Source: an uncultured Fusicatenibacter sp. (lineage in GTDB: Bacteria; Bacillota; Clostridia; Lachnospirales; Lachnospiraceae). From it: 64,000 nucleotides of DNA. Made by a program: the position numbers and the translations under genes. Positions 43,374 to 52,430 of the stretch are shown here, piece after piece. Numbering within the stretch: position 1 is the stretch's first letter; each line of letters begins with the position of its first letter. The stretch is taken from assembly GCA_902493585.1 (NCBI GenBank), contig CABUPZ010000004.1, positions 1 through 64,000 of the forward strand. The letters are read 5' to 3'. The notes under the pieces are model-generated. The model searched no databases and was not told the origin of the DNA. It worked only from the letters and a program-made list of their open reading frames with translations.

Positions 43374-45010
43374 TGAATTACCAGAAGAATGATATTCTGA
43401 CGGTGACAATCGAAGATATGGGACACGATGGAGAGGGTATAGGCAAAGCAGATGGCTATACCCTCTTTGTGAAGGATGCAGTGATCGGAGATGTCATCGA
43501 AGCAAAGATCATGAAAGCAAAGAAAAATTATGCCTATGCGCGGCTGATGCGGATTCTCGAACCGTCTCCCCATCGGGTGGAACCTGTCTGTCCCATGGCG
43601 CGTCCCTGCGGAGGATGTCAGCTGCAGATGATGGACTATCAGGAACAGCTGCGTTTCAAACAGAAAAAGATCGAGGACAATCTGCGGAGGATCGGAGGAT
43701 TTGAACAGATTCCCATGGAGCCGATCATCGGTATGGAACGTCCGCTCCGGTACCGCAACAAGGCACAGTTTCCGGTCGGAAAGGATAAGGAAGGGAATCT
43801 GGTTACCGGATTCTATGCGGGACGTACCCATGACATTATCAATAACCGGAACTGCTATCTTGGCGTAGAAGAAAACCGGCAGGTGCTGGATGTGGTACTG
43901 GGCTGGATGGAGGAATATGGAGTTCCCGACTATGATGAAAAAACCGGGACGGGTCTTGTGCGCCATATCCTGATCCGCTATGGATTCAAAACCGGGGAGA
44001 TGATGGTCTGCCTGGTGATCAATGGGGAGCGGGTGCCGAAGCAGGAGGTTTTGGTGGAACGGCTGCGGGAAATTCCCGGAATGACCAGTATTACCACCAG
44101 CACCAATCAGGAACGGACCAATGTAATCATGGGCAGCGAGATCCGGACGCTTTGGGGGACGCCGTATATTTCTGATTATATCGGAGAAGTGAAATACCAG
44201 ATTTCTCCGCTTTCCTTTTATCAGGTGAATCCGGTACAGACAGAGAAACTGTACGGAACCGCGCTGGAGTACGCGGGACTTGATGGAAATGAAACTGTCT
44301 GGGATCTGTACTGCGGAATTGGGACGATTTCTCTGTTTCTGGCGCAGAAGGCGAAGAAGGTATATGGTGTGGAGATCGTTCCTGCGGCGATTGAGGACGC
44401 CAGGAAAAATGCGGAACTGAATGGGATTACGAATGCGGAATTCTTTGTCGGCAAGGCGGAAGAAGTGTTGCCGGAGATGTATGCGAAAGGCGAGGCACGG
44501 GCGGATGTGATCGTGGTGGATCCGCCGAGGAAGGGCTGTGACGCGGCGCTGCTGGAAACGGTTGTAAAGATGCAGCCGGAACGGATCGTGTATGTTTCCT
44601 GTGATTCGGCGACGCTGGCGCGGGATCTGAAGTGGCTTTGTGCGGAAGGGTATGAGCTGGAGAAGGTCCGAGGGGTGGATATGTTTCCGATGACGGGGCA
44701 TGTGGAGACGGTTGTTCTTTTGTCCCAACTAAAACCGGATGACACCATAGAGATCGACCCGGATTTGGATGAATTGGATGCAACCAGTTCTGAGTTGAAA
44801 GCAACTTATCAGGAAATCAAAGAGTATGTGCTGAAGGAATTTGGTTTAAAGGTTACCAATTTATATATTTCTCAAGTAAAACGTAAATGTGGACTTGAAG
44901 TGGGAGAGAATTATAATCTTCCCAGATCAGTAAATACAAGAGTTCCGCAATGCCCGAAAGAGAAAGAAGATGCTATTAAGGCTGCCCTGAAATATTTTAT
45001 GATGATCTAA
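43370..45010 (+). CDS. rlmD: 23S rRNA (uracil-C5)-methyltransferase RlmD with AT-rich C-terminal extension
   Basis: A 546-residue protein; RlmD homologues usually end near 450-460. TRAM domain at the start; CPMARPCGGCQLQ is the iron-sulfur cluster site; WDLYCGIGTISLFLA is SAM motif I; VVDPPRKGCD and YVSCDSATLARDL (catalytic Cys) are typical. HVETVVLLSQ near residue 443-452 is the normal end. The extra 94 residues (from about 44,730) are in a visibly AT-richer region and read TYQEIKEYVLKEFGLKVTNL, then YISQVKRKCGLEVGENYNLP: a domain I remember on rumA copies bordering mobile elements. This suggests the 3' end was replaced by element integration. It methylates U1939 (or U747 type) of 23S rRNA. 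Confidence 0.88.
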   Translation: MMNYQKNDILTVTIEDMGHDGEGIGKADGYTLFVKDAVIGDVIEAKIMKAKKNYAYARLMRILEPSPHRVEPVCPMARPCGGCQLQMMDYQEQLRFKQKKIEDNLRRIGGFEQIPMEPIIGMERPLRYRNKAQFPVGKDKEGNLVTGFYAGRTHDIINNRNCYLGVEENRQVLDVVLGWMEEYGVPDYDEKTGTGLVRHILIRYGFKTGEMMVCLVINGERVPKQEVLVERLREIPGMTSITTSTNQERTNVIMGSEIRTLWGTPYISDYIGEVKYQISPLSFYQVNPVQTEKLYGTALEYAGLDGNETVWDLYCGIGTISLFLAQKAKKVYGVEIVPAAIEDARKNAELNGITNAEFFVGKAEEVLPEMYAKGEARADVIVVDPPRKGCDAALLETVVKMQPERIVYVSCDSATLARDLKWLCAEGYELEKVRGVDMFPMTGHVETVVLLSQLKPDDTIEIDPDLDELDATSSELKATYQEIKEYVLKEFGLKVTNLYISQVKRKCGLEVGENYNLPRSVNTRVPQCPKEKEDAIKAALKYFMMI

Positions 45011-45044
45011 AATCAGACATAATTGATTTCAAGGAGGAAAAGCA

Positions 45045-45335
45045 TATGATAAGTACATTTGAAAAAATGGATGGAACCGAACCTACACACTGAGAACAGA
45101 TAGAACTTACTATTCGAATCTTGTCAGTACAGATGAAGAACTGTATTACGGGAAATATGGAAAGATGCACAGGAGAGGATGGACATTCAGGTGCGTCAGA
45201 TGATGGAGAAGCAGAGTATTACGGAAGAGTTGAAAACTTATGACCAAATTGGAAGGGGCCAGAGTGGTAAACGGTATTTGTAATGCAGCGGAAGAGATTG
45301 ATCGAGAAGATTGTTGTGATATTATATTTAAGTAT
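45045..45335 (+). pseudogene. tnpV-like transposon gene remnant
   Basis: An AAGGAGG site and ATG open the remnant (ISTFEKMDGT), which is broken by stops and at least two frameshifts. Pieces in three frames line up with TnpV of Clostridia mobile elements: RTYYSNLV; then MDIQVRQMMEKQSITEELKT; then a NGICNAAEEIDRED-like end. TnpV is a small protein of unknown role carried on transposons and conjugative elements. It sits straight after the rlmD extension, in the same AT-rich block. Confidence 0.55.
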
Positions 45336-45447
45336 CAGTCACCTTATCCTGTGTAAAAAAAGCAGTTTGGTGCCTGCAAATTTTTTATAGTAATGTTCTC
45401 TTAACTATTATGAACACATGAACCTTATAACTAAGGGAGAAATAAAG

Positions 45448-45495
45448 AAAACACTGATATTCCCTGCATTTGCAGGCTGTATCAGTGTTTTACTT
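45448..45495 (+). terminator. Terminator-like hairpin in the remnant zone
   Basis: AAAACACTGATA pairs with TATCAGTGTTTT; an inner CCTGCA/TGCAGG pair extends the stem; TTTTACTTTTT follows. Confidence 0.65.
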
Positions 45496-45747
45496 TTTCT
45501 GGCTATGAGAAGACGTTCTGGCTTTATAATACGCGGTGAGGTTCATGTTGATCTGCTGAGAACAGGGGCGTCCATACTATGTAAGGGAATACAGGTACCA
45601 GGGTGAATGGAGAGAGTGTAAGAGGAGTGTGGCAGCATCAGTACAGCATTAGAAATACATCAATCTTAGGATATGGACAGTTAACAGTATGATGAATAAG
45701 TGATGCATTAGCAGTTATTAAGGGATAGAAGAGATAGAAGAGATAGT
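45496..45747. other. Decayed, gene-free stretch between rlmD and the redox island
   Basis: No sustained ORF. Frames are broken by stops; a short tandem repeat GATAGAAGA (2.6 copies) lies at 45724-45746. I take it for debris of the element that once adjoined rlmD. Confidence 0.5.
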
Positions 45748-45814
45748 GATAACTCGCAGGTATATACCGTTGAACTTATTGTTTCTTCAACAAACCAGCC
45801 CGCAGGACTATAAT
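45748..45814 (+). promoter_or_regulatory. LysR-type activated promoter, site A
   Basis: GTATATAC (45760-45767, inside GGTATATACC) stands 41 nt before TATAAT (45809-45814). The -35 position (45786-45791) reads TTCAAC, a poor match. A TTGTT-tcttc-AACAA dyad lies between. The same spacing occurs at sites B and C. First gene downstream: alcohol dehydrogenase 1. Confidence 0.65.
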
Positions 45815-45879
45815 CAGAATCAGGTGGAGTAGAGCATATTTTATTTAGAAACAGTCTTTCAGGAAAGGAGTTTTCAGTT

Positions 45880-47025
45880 ATGCAGAAATTTGTTTATGAA
45901 TATGCCACAAAGGTTTATTTCGGGGAAGGGGCAGCCAAAGAGCATCTGGAGGCGGCAGTCTCCGGTTACGGGGAGAATGTGATGCTTGCCTACGGTGGCG
46001 GTTCTGTAAAGAAGAACGGGATTTATGACGAAGTAAAAAGGATTCTGGAGAAAGCAGGGAAAAAGGTAACCGATTTCAGCGGGATTATGTCAAACCCTAC
46101 CTATGCGAAAGTACAGGAGGGTGCGAAACTGGCAAAGGAGAATCAGATTGATTTCATCCTTGCTGTAGGCGGTGGTTCTGTCAGTGACTGCTGCAAGATC
46201 GTGGCAGCCCAGGCAAAGACAGAGAAAGACCTGTGGGAGATGGAGATGACGGAGCATCAGTTTCCCACAGAAGTCATTCCCATGGGCGTGATTGTCACTG
46301 CGTCCGGCACCGGATCAGAGATGAATAACGGCGCAGTAATCACCAATGAAGAGAAGAGGATTAAGGGAGGCATGGCGGCAGCAGCGCCCAGGTTTGCGAT
46401 TCTGGATCCTGCCTATACCGCAACGGTTCCGAGAATGCAGGTGATCTCCGGGGCATTTGACACCCTGAGCCATGCCATGGAGACGTATTTCGGCAATTCC
46501 GACCAGGATAATGTGTCCGATGATGTGGCGCTTTCCATTATGCATAATACGGTTGCGAATATGAAGCGCCTTATGGAAAATATAGACGATATGCAGGCGA
46601 GAAGCAACCTGATGTGGGATTCCGCTATGGCGGAAAACGGCATCCTGAAAGTAGGAAGAGTGACCGATTTTCAGGCACACCAGATGGAGCATCAGCTGGG
46701 TGCATACACGGACTGCAACCACGGTCAGGGGCTTGCAGTAATCCATCCGGCATACTACCGTCATATTGTGAAGAACGCAGAGGCGAAGTTCGCAAGATTC
46801 GGAAAAGAAGTGTTCGGTGTTGATACGGCAGAAAAAGCAGTGGAAGCACTGGCTGACTTTATCAAATCCTGCGGTCTGCCTACGAAGATGAGTGAGCTGA
46901 AATCCCGGGTGGAGATCACGCCGGAACTTCTGAGGAAGGTGGCGGATTCCTGCAACATCATCAAATCCAATCCGAGAGAACTGACCCATGATGAAATCTA
47001 TGATATCCTGAAGGAATGTATGTAA
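45880..47025 (+). CDS. Iron-dependent alcohol dehydrogenase 1 (BdhA/YqhD type)
   Basis: A 381-residue group III alcohol dehydrogenase. The nucleotide-binding part has GGGSVKKNGIYDEV and ILAVGGGSVSDCCK; ASGTGSEMNNGAV binds the nicotinamide side. Metal ligands are in GAFDTLSHAMETYF (Asp, His) and HQMEHQLGAYTDCNHGQG (two His). It reduces aldehydes to alcohols with NAD(P)H, as in butanol dehydrogenases. GGAG with a TTTTCAGTT leader precedes the ATG. It has a close paralogue at 50610, and both are preceded by the GTATATAC promoter motif. Confidence 0.92.
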   Translation: MQKFVYEYATKVYFGEGAAKEHLEAAVSGYGENVMLAYGGGSVKKNGIYDEVKRILEKAGKKVTDFSGIMSNPTYAKVQEGAKLAKENQIDFILAVGGGSVSDCCKIVAAQAKTEKDLWEMEMTEHQFPTEVIPMGVIVTASGTGSEMNNGAVITNEEKRIKGGMAAAAPRFAILDPAYTATVPRMQVISGAFDTLSHAMETYFGNSDQDNVSDDVALSIMHNTVANMKRLMENIDDMQARSNLMWDSAMAENGILKVGRVTDFQAHQMEHQLGAYTDCNHGQGLAVIHPAYYRHIVKNAEAKFARFGKEVFGVDTAEKAVEALADFIKSCGLPTKMSELKSRVEITPELLRKVADSCNIIKSNPRELTHDEIYDILKECM

Positions 47026-47137
47026 TGGGAACACAGAGAAAATCCGTCAGTGGATGGAGATAAGCCGCAGGGGATATTTTCAGTAAAGCCGTGCTTTGTT
47101 TTCAGAAGAAAAACGGGAGGAAAGAAGCGAATCAGTG

Positions 47138-48526
47138 ATGAGAGTAAGGAGAAAAGAAATATCAGAAAAGGAACTGTTTGAGAAAATGCCGGTGGCGAAA
47201 GCAGTTGCCATCCTTGCCATCCCTACAGTGATCAGCCAGGTCGTGACCATGATCTACAACCTGGCTGACACTTTTTTCGTGGGGCAGATCGGGAATCCCT
47301 ATATGGTGGCGGCGGTATCTCTGGTGTCGCCGTGGTTCAACCTTTTAACGGCTCTTGGCAATCTGTTCGGTCTGGGTGGTGGAAGTCTGATTTCACGGAT
47401 GCTGGGGCGCAGCGATCATGAGGATGTAAAACATGTGTCTGCCTTCAGTATATGGGGCGGCGCTGTGACTACGCTTGTGTTTTCTCTCCTGACGTTTCTG
47501 CTGCGGACGCCTCTTTTAAACTTTCTGGGCGCAAGCCCGGACACTTATGATTATGCTGAGAGTTACCTGATCTGGGTGGTCGTGCTGGGTGGAGTGCCTA
47601 CAGTGCTGAGCCTGAGTATGGGACATCTCTTAAGAAGCGAGGGGCACGTCAGACCAGCGAGTATCGGCATGATGTTTGGCGGCATTCTGAATGTAGTGCT
47701 GGATCCGGTCATGATCTTCGGATTCGGGCTTGACGCGGCAGGAGCGGCGATCGCAACGGCGCTGTCCAACTTGGCATCTGTTGTCTTTTTTGTGATCGCA
47801 TATATCTGTCTTGGTGATAGGACGGCTGTTTCTCTCTTCCCGGGATATTTTACATTCCGGTTCATACGCCAGATCTTTTCCGTAGGATTGGCATCCGCTC
47901 TTGCCACAACTTTAGGAAATCTTTCCAACATGGTCATGGTCAGTCTGGCGTCCGGATATGGAGACATCCCTGTGGCGGCGTATGGAATCGTAAAGCGGAT
48001 CGACCAGTTTCCACTGAACGTTTCCATGGGGCTTTGTCAGGGCTTTATGCCGCTGGTGGGATACAATTATGCCTCCGGCAATTATAAGAGAATGAAAGAC
48101 GTCTCCTTCTTTTCGTGGAAAGCGGCAGTGGTCATGTCCGCCTGTTTTGTGGCATGCTTTGCCATCTTTGCCCGACCAATCCTGCATCTGTTTATTCCGG
48201 AGGTACAGACGAGTACTCTGGGAGCAAGTTTCCTTCGGATTGCCTGCATTGCCGTGCCTTTTACAGCGGTCAACTTCCTGATCAGCTATACGCTTCAGGC
48301 AATGGGAAAAGGGCTACAGTCCGCAACACTGACATTCAGTCGGCAGGGTCTTCTGAACATTCCTCTGCTGATATTGATGAACATGGCCGTGGGACTGTTC
48401 GGCATGATCTGGACACAGCTCATTGTGGAGCTGATCATGCTGCCGGTATCTCTGGGAATGTATATGCATACATGGCGCAGGCTTCCGGGAACGGAGAAAC
48501 CTGAGAAAACGATAGGACAAAAGTAA
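47138..48526 (+). CDS. MATE-family multidrug exporter
   Basis: A 462-residue integral membrane protein with 12 helices in two halves. ILAIPTVISQVVTMIYNLAD then TFFVGQIG is the MATE opening; YLIWVVVLGGVPTVLSLSMG and NVVLDPVMIFGFGLDAAGAA are the conserved loops; the second half has MGLCQGFMPLVGYNYASGNY. It would export drugs or metabolites driven by Na+ or H+. The start is uncertain: ATG 47138 (or GTG 47135) lies 17 nt after GGAGG, and a TTG at 47096 is in frame. It lies between the alcohol dehydrogenase and a lipoprotein esterase. Confidence 0.88.
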   Translation: MRVRRKEISEKELFEKMPVAKAVAILAIPTVISQVVTMIYNLADTFFVGQIGNPYMVAAVSLVSPWFNLLTALGNLFGLGGGSLISRMLGRSDHEDVKHVSAFSIWGGAVTTLVFSLLTFLLRTPLLNFLGASPDTYDYAESYLIWVVVLGGVPTVLSLSMGHLLRSEGHVRPASIGMMFGGILNVVLDPVMIFGFGLDAAGAAIATALSNLASVVFFVIAYICLGDRTAVSLFPGYFTFRFIRQIFSVGLASALATTLGNLSNMVMVSLASGYGDIPVAAYGIVKRIDQFPLNVSMGLCQGFMPLVGYNYASGNYKRMKDVSFFSWKAAVVMSACFVACFAIFARPILHLFIPEVQTSTLGASFLRIACIAVPFTAVNFLISYTLQAMGKGLQSATLTFSRQGLLNIPLLILMNMAVGLFGMIWTQLIVELIMLPVSLGMYMHTWRRLPGTEKPEKTIGQK

Positions 48527-48549
48527 AAGAGGAAGGAGTAGAGAGTTTG

Positions 48550-49467
48550 ATGGGAAGAAAATTGAGAAGACATCTTCTGCCGGCAGTATTGTTTCTGGCA
48601 ATGCTCGCCTTGAGCACAGGCTGTGCGGATCAGGAAAATACAGAGGACAGCCGGGCTGCTGCTTCGACATCTTCCGATGCAGGACAGAATCCGGAAGAGC
48701 AGACACAGAGCAGTCCGGTGCAGGACGCAGAGGAAAACGCTTCCGTGACGGAAGGAACAGAAGAATACCGGGGATTTACGTTAGACAATGTGCTTCACTC
48801 TGAATCGGCGGGAGACATTCATTTTAACCTGTATATCCCTGACAGCTATGACGGGAGCAGGCCCTATGCTTTGTTCATGACACTTCCCGGATATGAGGGA
48901 CTGTATTTTCAGGGCGTGGGAGAAAATTTATACAGTGAGGATTTCGGGTTTACGGCTCAGGAGTACAACCCGGAGATGATCATTGTGGCGCCCCAGCTTT
49001 CGGACTGGGGAGAGACGTCCGCTGACCAGACCATTGCCCTTACGGAATATTTCCTTGCAAACTACAACATAGATGAGTCAAAAGTTTTCGGAGAAGGATA
49101 CTCCGGCGGCGGGGAGACTATGTCTCAGGTCATGGGAAAACGGCCAGAACTTTTTACAGCATACCTCCAGTGCAGTTCCCAGTGGGACGGAGACTACGAA
49201 CCGGTAGTGGAGAACCGGACGCCGGTATACTTTGTGATCGGAGAGGATGATGAGTATTACGGTTCCGGACCATCCCGTGAGGCTTATGAGACCCTGAGGA
49301 AAATGTATCAGGATGAGGGCTTAACGGATGAAGAGATTGACGAGATTCTTGTTCTGGATATCAAAAATACAGATTATTTTGAAAGCCAGGGAGTGACGGT
49401 TCAGCATGGAGGAGGCAATCTGTTTGCGGCGGATGACGAGATCATGGGATGGCTGTTTGACAGATAA
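48550..49467 (+). CDS. Lipoprotein alpha/beta hydrolase (esterase-like)
   Basis: A 305-residue protein. Signal peptide with lipobox LALSTGC (Cys about 26), then an acidic Ser/Glu linker to about 75. The hydrolase core has YALFMTLPGYEG (oxyanion part), GEGYSGGGETMS (nucleophile Ser in G-Y-S-G-G) and GEDDEYYGSGPSREAYETL (acid residue region) and a final His in VTVQHGGGNLFAAD. Anchored outside the cell. The substrate is unknown; a carboxyl ester is likely. AAGGAG lies 9 nt before a TTG at 48547 and 12 nt before ATG 48550; the ATG is preferred. The gene follows the MATE exporter after 23 nt. Confidence 0.82.
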   Translation: MGRKLRRHLLPAVLFLAMLALSTGCADQENTEDSRAAASTSSDAGQNPEEQTQSSPVQDAEENASVTEGTEEYRGFTLDNVLHSESAGDIHFNLYIPDSYDGSRPYALFMTLPGYEGLYFQGVGENLYSEDFGFTAQEYNPEMIIVAPQLSDWGETSADQTIALTEYFLANYNIDESKVFGEGYSGGGETMSQVMGKRPELFTAYLQCSSQWDGDYEPVVENRTPVYFVIGEDDEYYGSGPSREAYETLRKMYQDEGLTDEEIDEILVLDIKNTDYFESQGVTVQHGGGNLFAADDEIMGWLFDR

Positions 49468-49487
49468 AGAGACAGAAGAATGGGATT

Positions 49488-49509
49488 GATCTTCCTGTAC
49501 AGGAAGATC
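49488..49509. repeat. Perfect 22-nt palindrome
   Basis: An 11-nt arm GATCTTCCTGT is followed directly by its exact inverse complement. No T run follows. It lies 21 nt after the esterase stop and 45 nt before the LysR gene promoter, so it may be a terminator stem or an operator. Confidence 0.6.
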
Positions 49510-49553
49510 GGATCCATACGAATTTTGTCAGATAAGACCGACAGATTCATTGT

Positions 49554-49582
49554 TTGACAGAAAAACAAAATTTCTGTATTTT
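49554..49582 (+). promoter_or_regulatory. Promoter of the LysR gene
   Basis: TTGACA (49554-49559), 17 nt, TATTTT (49577-49582), 26 nt upstream of the ATG. Confidence 0.55.
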
Positions 49583-49608
49583 AAAATAGTACAAAAGGAG
49601 GCGATGCT

Positions 49609-50502
49609 ATGTATAATCCACAGCTTGAGACATTTATCGTTGTAGCAGATATGGGAAGCTTTAACAAGGCGGCAGAGGCGCTTTATATTACTCCGCCGGC
49701 TGTAACCAAGCAGATTAACCTCCTTGAAAATGATCTGGGACTTCAGCTTTTTAATCGGACGCACAGAGGTCTTACCCTGACAGAAGCCGGGAAATCACTG
49801 TATAAAGATGCAAAATATGTGATCCAGTATTGTAAGGATTCCGTGGAACGGGCCAGAAAAGTTATGGAAGAAAAAGATAATATCGTCCGGATAGGGACTT
49901 CGTCCATGACGTCTGCAAACCCGATCGTAGAGATATGGACAAAAGTACAGAAAAGGTATCCGGATATCAAACTTCAGCTGATCCCTTATATGAACAGTCA
50001 GGAGAGCGCCCGGGAAATCCTGAAAAATCTGGGGACGAACATTGATATTGTGGGTGGAATCTTTGATGAAACTATGCTCAGACTCAGACAGTGCGCGGGA
50101 ATGGAACTGTCCCGCCAGAGGATCTGTGCAGCAGTTTCTCTAAGCCACAGGCTTGCAGAAAAAGAAATGCTGACTTATCAGGATCTCTATGGAGAAAATT
50201 TTCTCATGATGCACAGGGGATGGAGCAATTACGTGGATGAACTGAGAGACGATATCTGGAAGAATCACCCGCAGATCCATGTGGTGGACTTTAATATTTA
50301 CAGTATGGATATTTTCAATCACTGTGAAAACAGCAGCGACATCCTGATGGTGGCAGAAAACTGGAAAGATATTCACCCGATGCTGAAAGTAATCCCGGTT
50401 GAATGGAAATATACGATTCCCTATGGGATCCTTTATTCCCCGGAACCGTCTAAGCTGGTAAAGCGGTTCCTGAAGGCGATAAAAAAGGAGATTGAAAATT
50501 AA
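49609..50502 (+). CDS. LysR-family transcriptional regulator
   Basis: A 297-residue LysR protein. The N-terminal HTH (residues 1-60) is standard: LETFIVVADMGSFNKAAEAL, then TPPAVTKQINLLENDLGLQL, FNRTHRGLTLTEAG. A linker helix leads to a two-lobed effector domain (about 90-297; NIVRIGTSSMTSANPIVEIW). The effector is unknown. Unusually for the family it is not divergent from its likely targets; instead a GTATATAC site begins 5 nt after its stop, in front of alcohol dehydrogenase 2, and two further copies lie before alcohol dehydrogenase 1 and an aldo/keto reductase. I infer that it activates these three promoters. GGAGGC precedes the ATG. Confidence 0.92.
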   Translation: MYNPQLETFIVVADMGSFNKAAEALYITPPAVTKQINLLENDLGLQLFNRTHRGLTLTEAGKSLYKDAKYVIQYCKDSVERARKVMEEKDNIVRIGTSSMTSANPIVEIWTKVQKRYPDIKLQLIPYMNSQESAREILKNLGTNIDIVGGIFDETMLRLRQCAGMELSRQRICAAVSLSHRLAEKEMLTYQDLYGENFLMMHRGWSNYVDELRDDIWKNHPQIHVVDFNIYSMDIFNHCENSSDILMVAENWKDIHPMLKVIPVEWKYTIPYGILYSPEPSKLVKRFLKAIKKEIEN

Positions 50503-50506
50503 AAAT

Positions 50507-50576
50507 GCTATAAACCTGAAGGTATATACGCCAAAACTAATTGAGACTTCTGCGGAAGTTTCTTTTTTATTACAAT
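50507..50576 (+). promoter_or_regulatory. LysR-type activated promoter, site B
   Basis: A dyad ACCTGAAGGT leads into GTATATAC (50522-50529), 41 nt before TACAAT (50571-50576). The -35 position reads TTCTGC (50548-50553), identical to site C. An ACTTCTGCGGAAGT dyad covers that position. Start codon of alcohol dehydrogenase 2 is 34 nt beyond. Confidence 0.7.
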
Positions 50577-50609
50577 AAGAACAGAAAGAAAAGGGAGGTT
50601 TTTCAGTTT

Positions 50610-51776
50610 ATGAATAACTTCATATATGAGAACAGTACAAAAGTATATTTTGGCCGGGGGTGTGTGAAAGAATTCCTTTCCAGTCTGACAAAGGACAGCA
50701 GGAATATTCTCCTTGCCTGCGGAATAAGTTCAGCAAAAAAGAACGGGATTTACGATGAAATACTGAATATCCTGATGAAGTCCGGAAAAAACATAGTTGA
50801 TTTTTCCGGGATCATGCCGAACCCCACATACGGAAAGGTTCTTGAGGGAATTCAGCTTGTAAAAAGCCATAACATTGATCTGATCTTGGGGATTGGCGGA
50901 GGATCGGTCATGGACTGTGCCAAGGCGGTTTCCCTTGGGGCCGGATGCAGCGGTGATCCATGGGAATACTTCTGGGAAAGAAAAGGAATTGTGGATTTTG
51001 TACCAATTCCTGTGGGAGTAATACCTACGATTGCAGGAACGGGAAGTGAATGCAATGGAGCAGCGGTGATTACAAATGAAAAGATAAAAGTGAAGATCGG
51101 ATATGATTACGCAAAATGCAATCCTGTATTTGCCCTGATGGATCCGGTATACACATACAGTGTTCCGGAAAAACAGATGGTTTCCGGAGCATTTGACAGC
51201 CTTTCCCATATCATGGAAACTTATTTCAGCGAGCCGGATGAACAGAATGTATCCGATGAGATCGGAGAGGCCCTGATGAGAAGTGTGATCAGAAACACGC
51301 TGCAGGCGGTACGGGATCCAAAGGATTATACGGCAAGGAGTAATCTGATGTGGACCTCCACATTGTCCGAAAACCGTCTGATCAAACTGGGGAAAAAGGG
51401 AGACTTTGGCTGCCATTTAATTGAACATCAGCTGGGAGCATATACAGACTGCAATCATGGACAGGGAATGGCCGTGCTCCAGCCCGTCTATTACCGGCAC
51501 ATTTATAAAGACGGCCTAAAAAAATTTGCCAGATTTGCTGTGAATGTGTGGCGTGTTCCTGAGGAAGGCAGATCAGAAGAAGAACTGGCAGAAGCAGGGA
51601 TACAGAAACTGACAGATTTTATCCACGAGATCGGACTACCCTCAACACTGAGAGAACTGGGAATCAGAGATAAGAGTGTATTAAAAAAAGTTGCCGGATC
51701 CAGCCACTACTCTATGGGCGGATACAGAAAATTAAGTCCCGAAGAAATACTGGATATTCTTACAGAATGTTTTTAG
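50610..51776 (+). CDS. Iron-dependent alcohol dehydrogenase 2
   Basis: A 388-residue group III alcohol dehydrogenase and paralogue of the one at 45880: shared start YENSTKVYFGRG, GISSAKKNGIYDE, NPTYGKVLEG, LILGIGGGSVMDCAK, AGTGSECNGAAVITNE, GAFDSLSHIMETYFSEPDEQ and HLIEHQLGAYTDCNHGQGM with the Asp/His metal ligands. Predicted to reduce an aldehyde with NAD(P)H. GGAGG with a TTTTTCAGTTT leader precedes the ATG, like its paralogue's, so the duplication includes the leader. First gene of a run of five reductases. Confidence 0.92.
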   Translation: MNNFIYENSTKVYFGRGCVKEFLSSLTKDSRNILLACGISSAKKNGIYDEILNILMKSGKNIVDFSGIMPNPTYGKVLEGIQLVKSHNIDLILGIGGGSVMDCAKAVSLGAGCSGDPWEYFWERKGIVDFVPIPVGVIPTIAGTGSECNGAAVITNEKIKVKIGYDYAKCNPVFALMDPVYTYSVPEKQMVSGAFDSLSHIMETYFSEPDEQNVSDEIGEALMRSVIRNTLQAVRDPKDYTARSNLMWTSTLSENRLIKLGKKGDFGCHLIEHQLGAYTDCNHGQGMAVLQPVYYRHIYKDGLKKFARFAVNVWRVPEEGRSEEELAEAGIQKLTDFIHEIGLPSTLRELGIRDKSVLKKVAGSSHYSMGGYRKLSPEEILDILTECF

Positions 51777-51851
51777 ATAAAAAGGAGCTTTTCATACCGG
51801 AAGGCAACTGTTGAGTAACATATAGAAAATCGTGTAAAAGGAGAGAAGAAA

Positions 51852-52388
51852 ATGTCTAAAAGAGTGTTGATTATTTCGGCGAGCCCCAGAAAGGGAGGAA
51901 ATTCTGACATCCTCTGTGACCGCTTTATGCAGGGAGCAGAAGAGTCAGGGAATAAAGTGGAAAAAGTATCTCTGAGAGATCTTAAGATCGGATACTGCAT
52001 GGCCTGTTACGGGTGCAGAGGGACAAAAAAATGTGTACAGAAAGATGACATGGAAGAATTGCTTTCCAAAATGATTGAAGCTGATGTGCTTGTTCTTGCC
52101 ACGCCGGTCTATTTCTATTCTATGGACGGGCAGCTGAAGACTATGATCGACCGGACGCTGCCCCGTTATACAGAAATCCGGGATAAGGATGTTTACTTCA
52201 TTGCAACTGCGGCTGCCGGAGAGCGGTTTATGCACCGGACGATGGATGCCATGAAAGGTTTCACAGACTGCCTGCCGGGCGCAAAGGTAAGAGGTGAAAT
52301 TTATGGGGAAGGTGTGTACCAAAAGGGAGAAGTAGAAAAAACCGCTGCATATGAGAAGGCATATAAGACGGGAAAGAGGATCCTCTAG
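51852..52388 (+). CDS. NADPH-dependent FMN reductase / flavodoxin-fold protein
   Basis: A 178-residue protein with ISASPRKGGNSDILCD (flavin phosphate-binding loop), CMACYGCRGTKKCVQKDDM (a Cys-rich insert as in iron-sulfur flavoproteins, though the full cluster motif is not assured) and VLATPVYFYSMDGQLKTMID. It would transfer electrons from NAD(P)H to an acceptor or a flavin-dependent neighbour. AAAGGAG precedes the ATG. It lies 75 nt after alcohol dehydrogenase 2 and 42 nt before an aldo/keto reductase. Confidence 0.85.
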   Translation: MSKRVLIISASPRKGGNSDILCDRFMQGAEESGNKVEKVSLRDLKIGYCMACYGCRGTKKCVQKDDMEELLSKMIEADVLVLATPVYFYSMDGQLKTMIDRTLPRYTEIRDKDVYFIATAAAGERFMHRTMDAMKGFTDCLPGAKVRGEIYGEGVYQKGEVEKTAAYEKAYKTGKRIL

Positions 52389-52430
52389 GAGAAAAGAAAA
52401 ATAATAACAGCAGAAAAGAGGAGAAGATGA

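Noticed and set aside
43325..44728. Open frame of 467 codons on the minus strand
   Set aside because: Antisense to rlmD. Arg/His/Pro-rich translation typical of shadow frames.
45418..45606. 62-codon frame with a hydrophobic stretch
   Set aside because: Its hydrophobic part is produced by the terminator-like hairpin at 45448-45495, and it has no ribosome binding site.
45724..45746. CRISPR-like short tandem repeat
   Set aside because: Only 2.6 copies of 9 nt with no spacers; no cas genes in the window.
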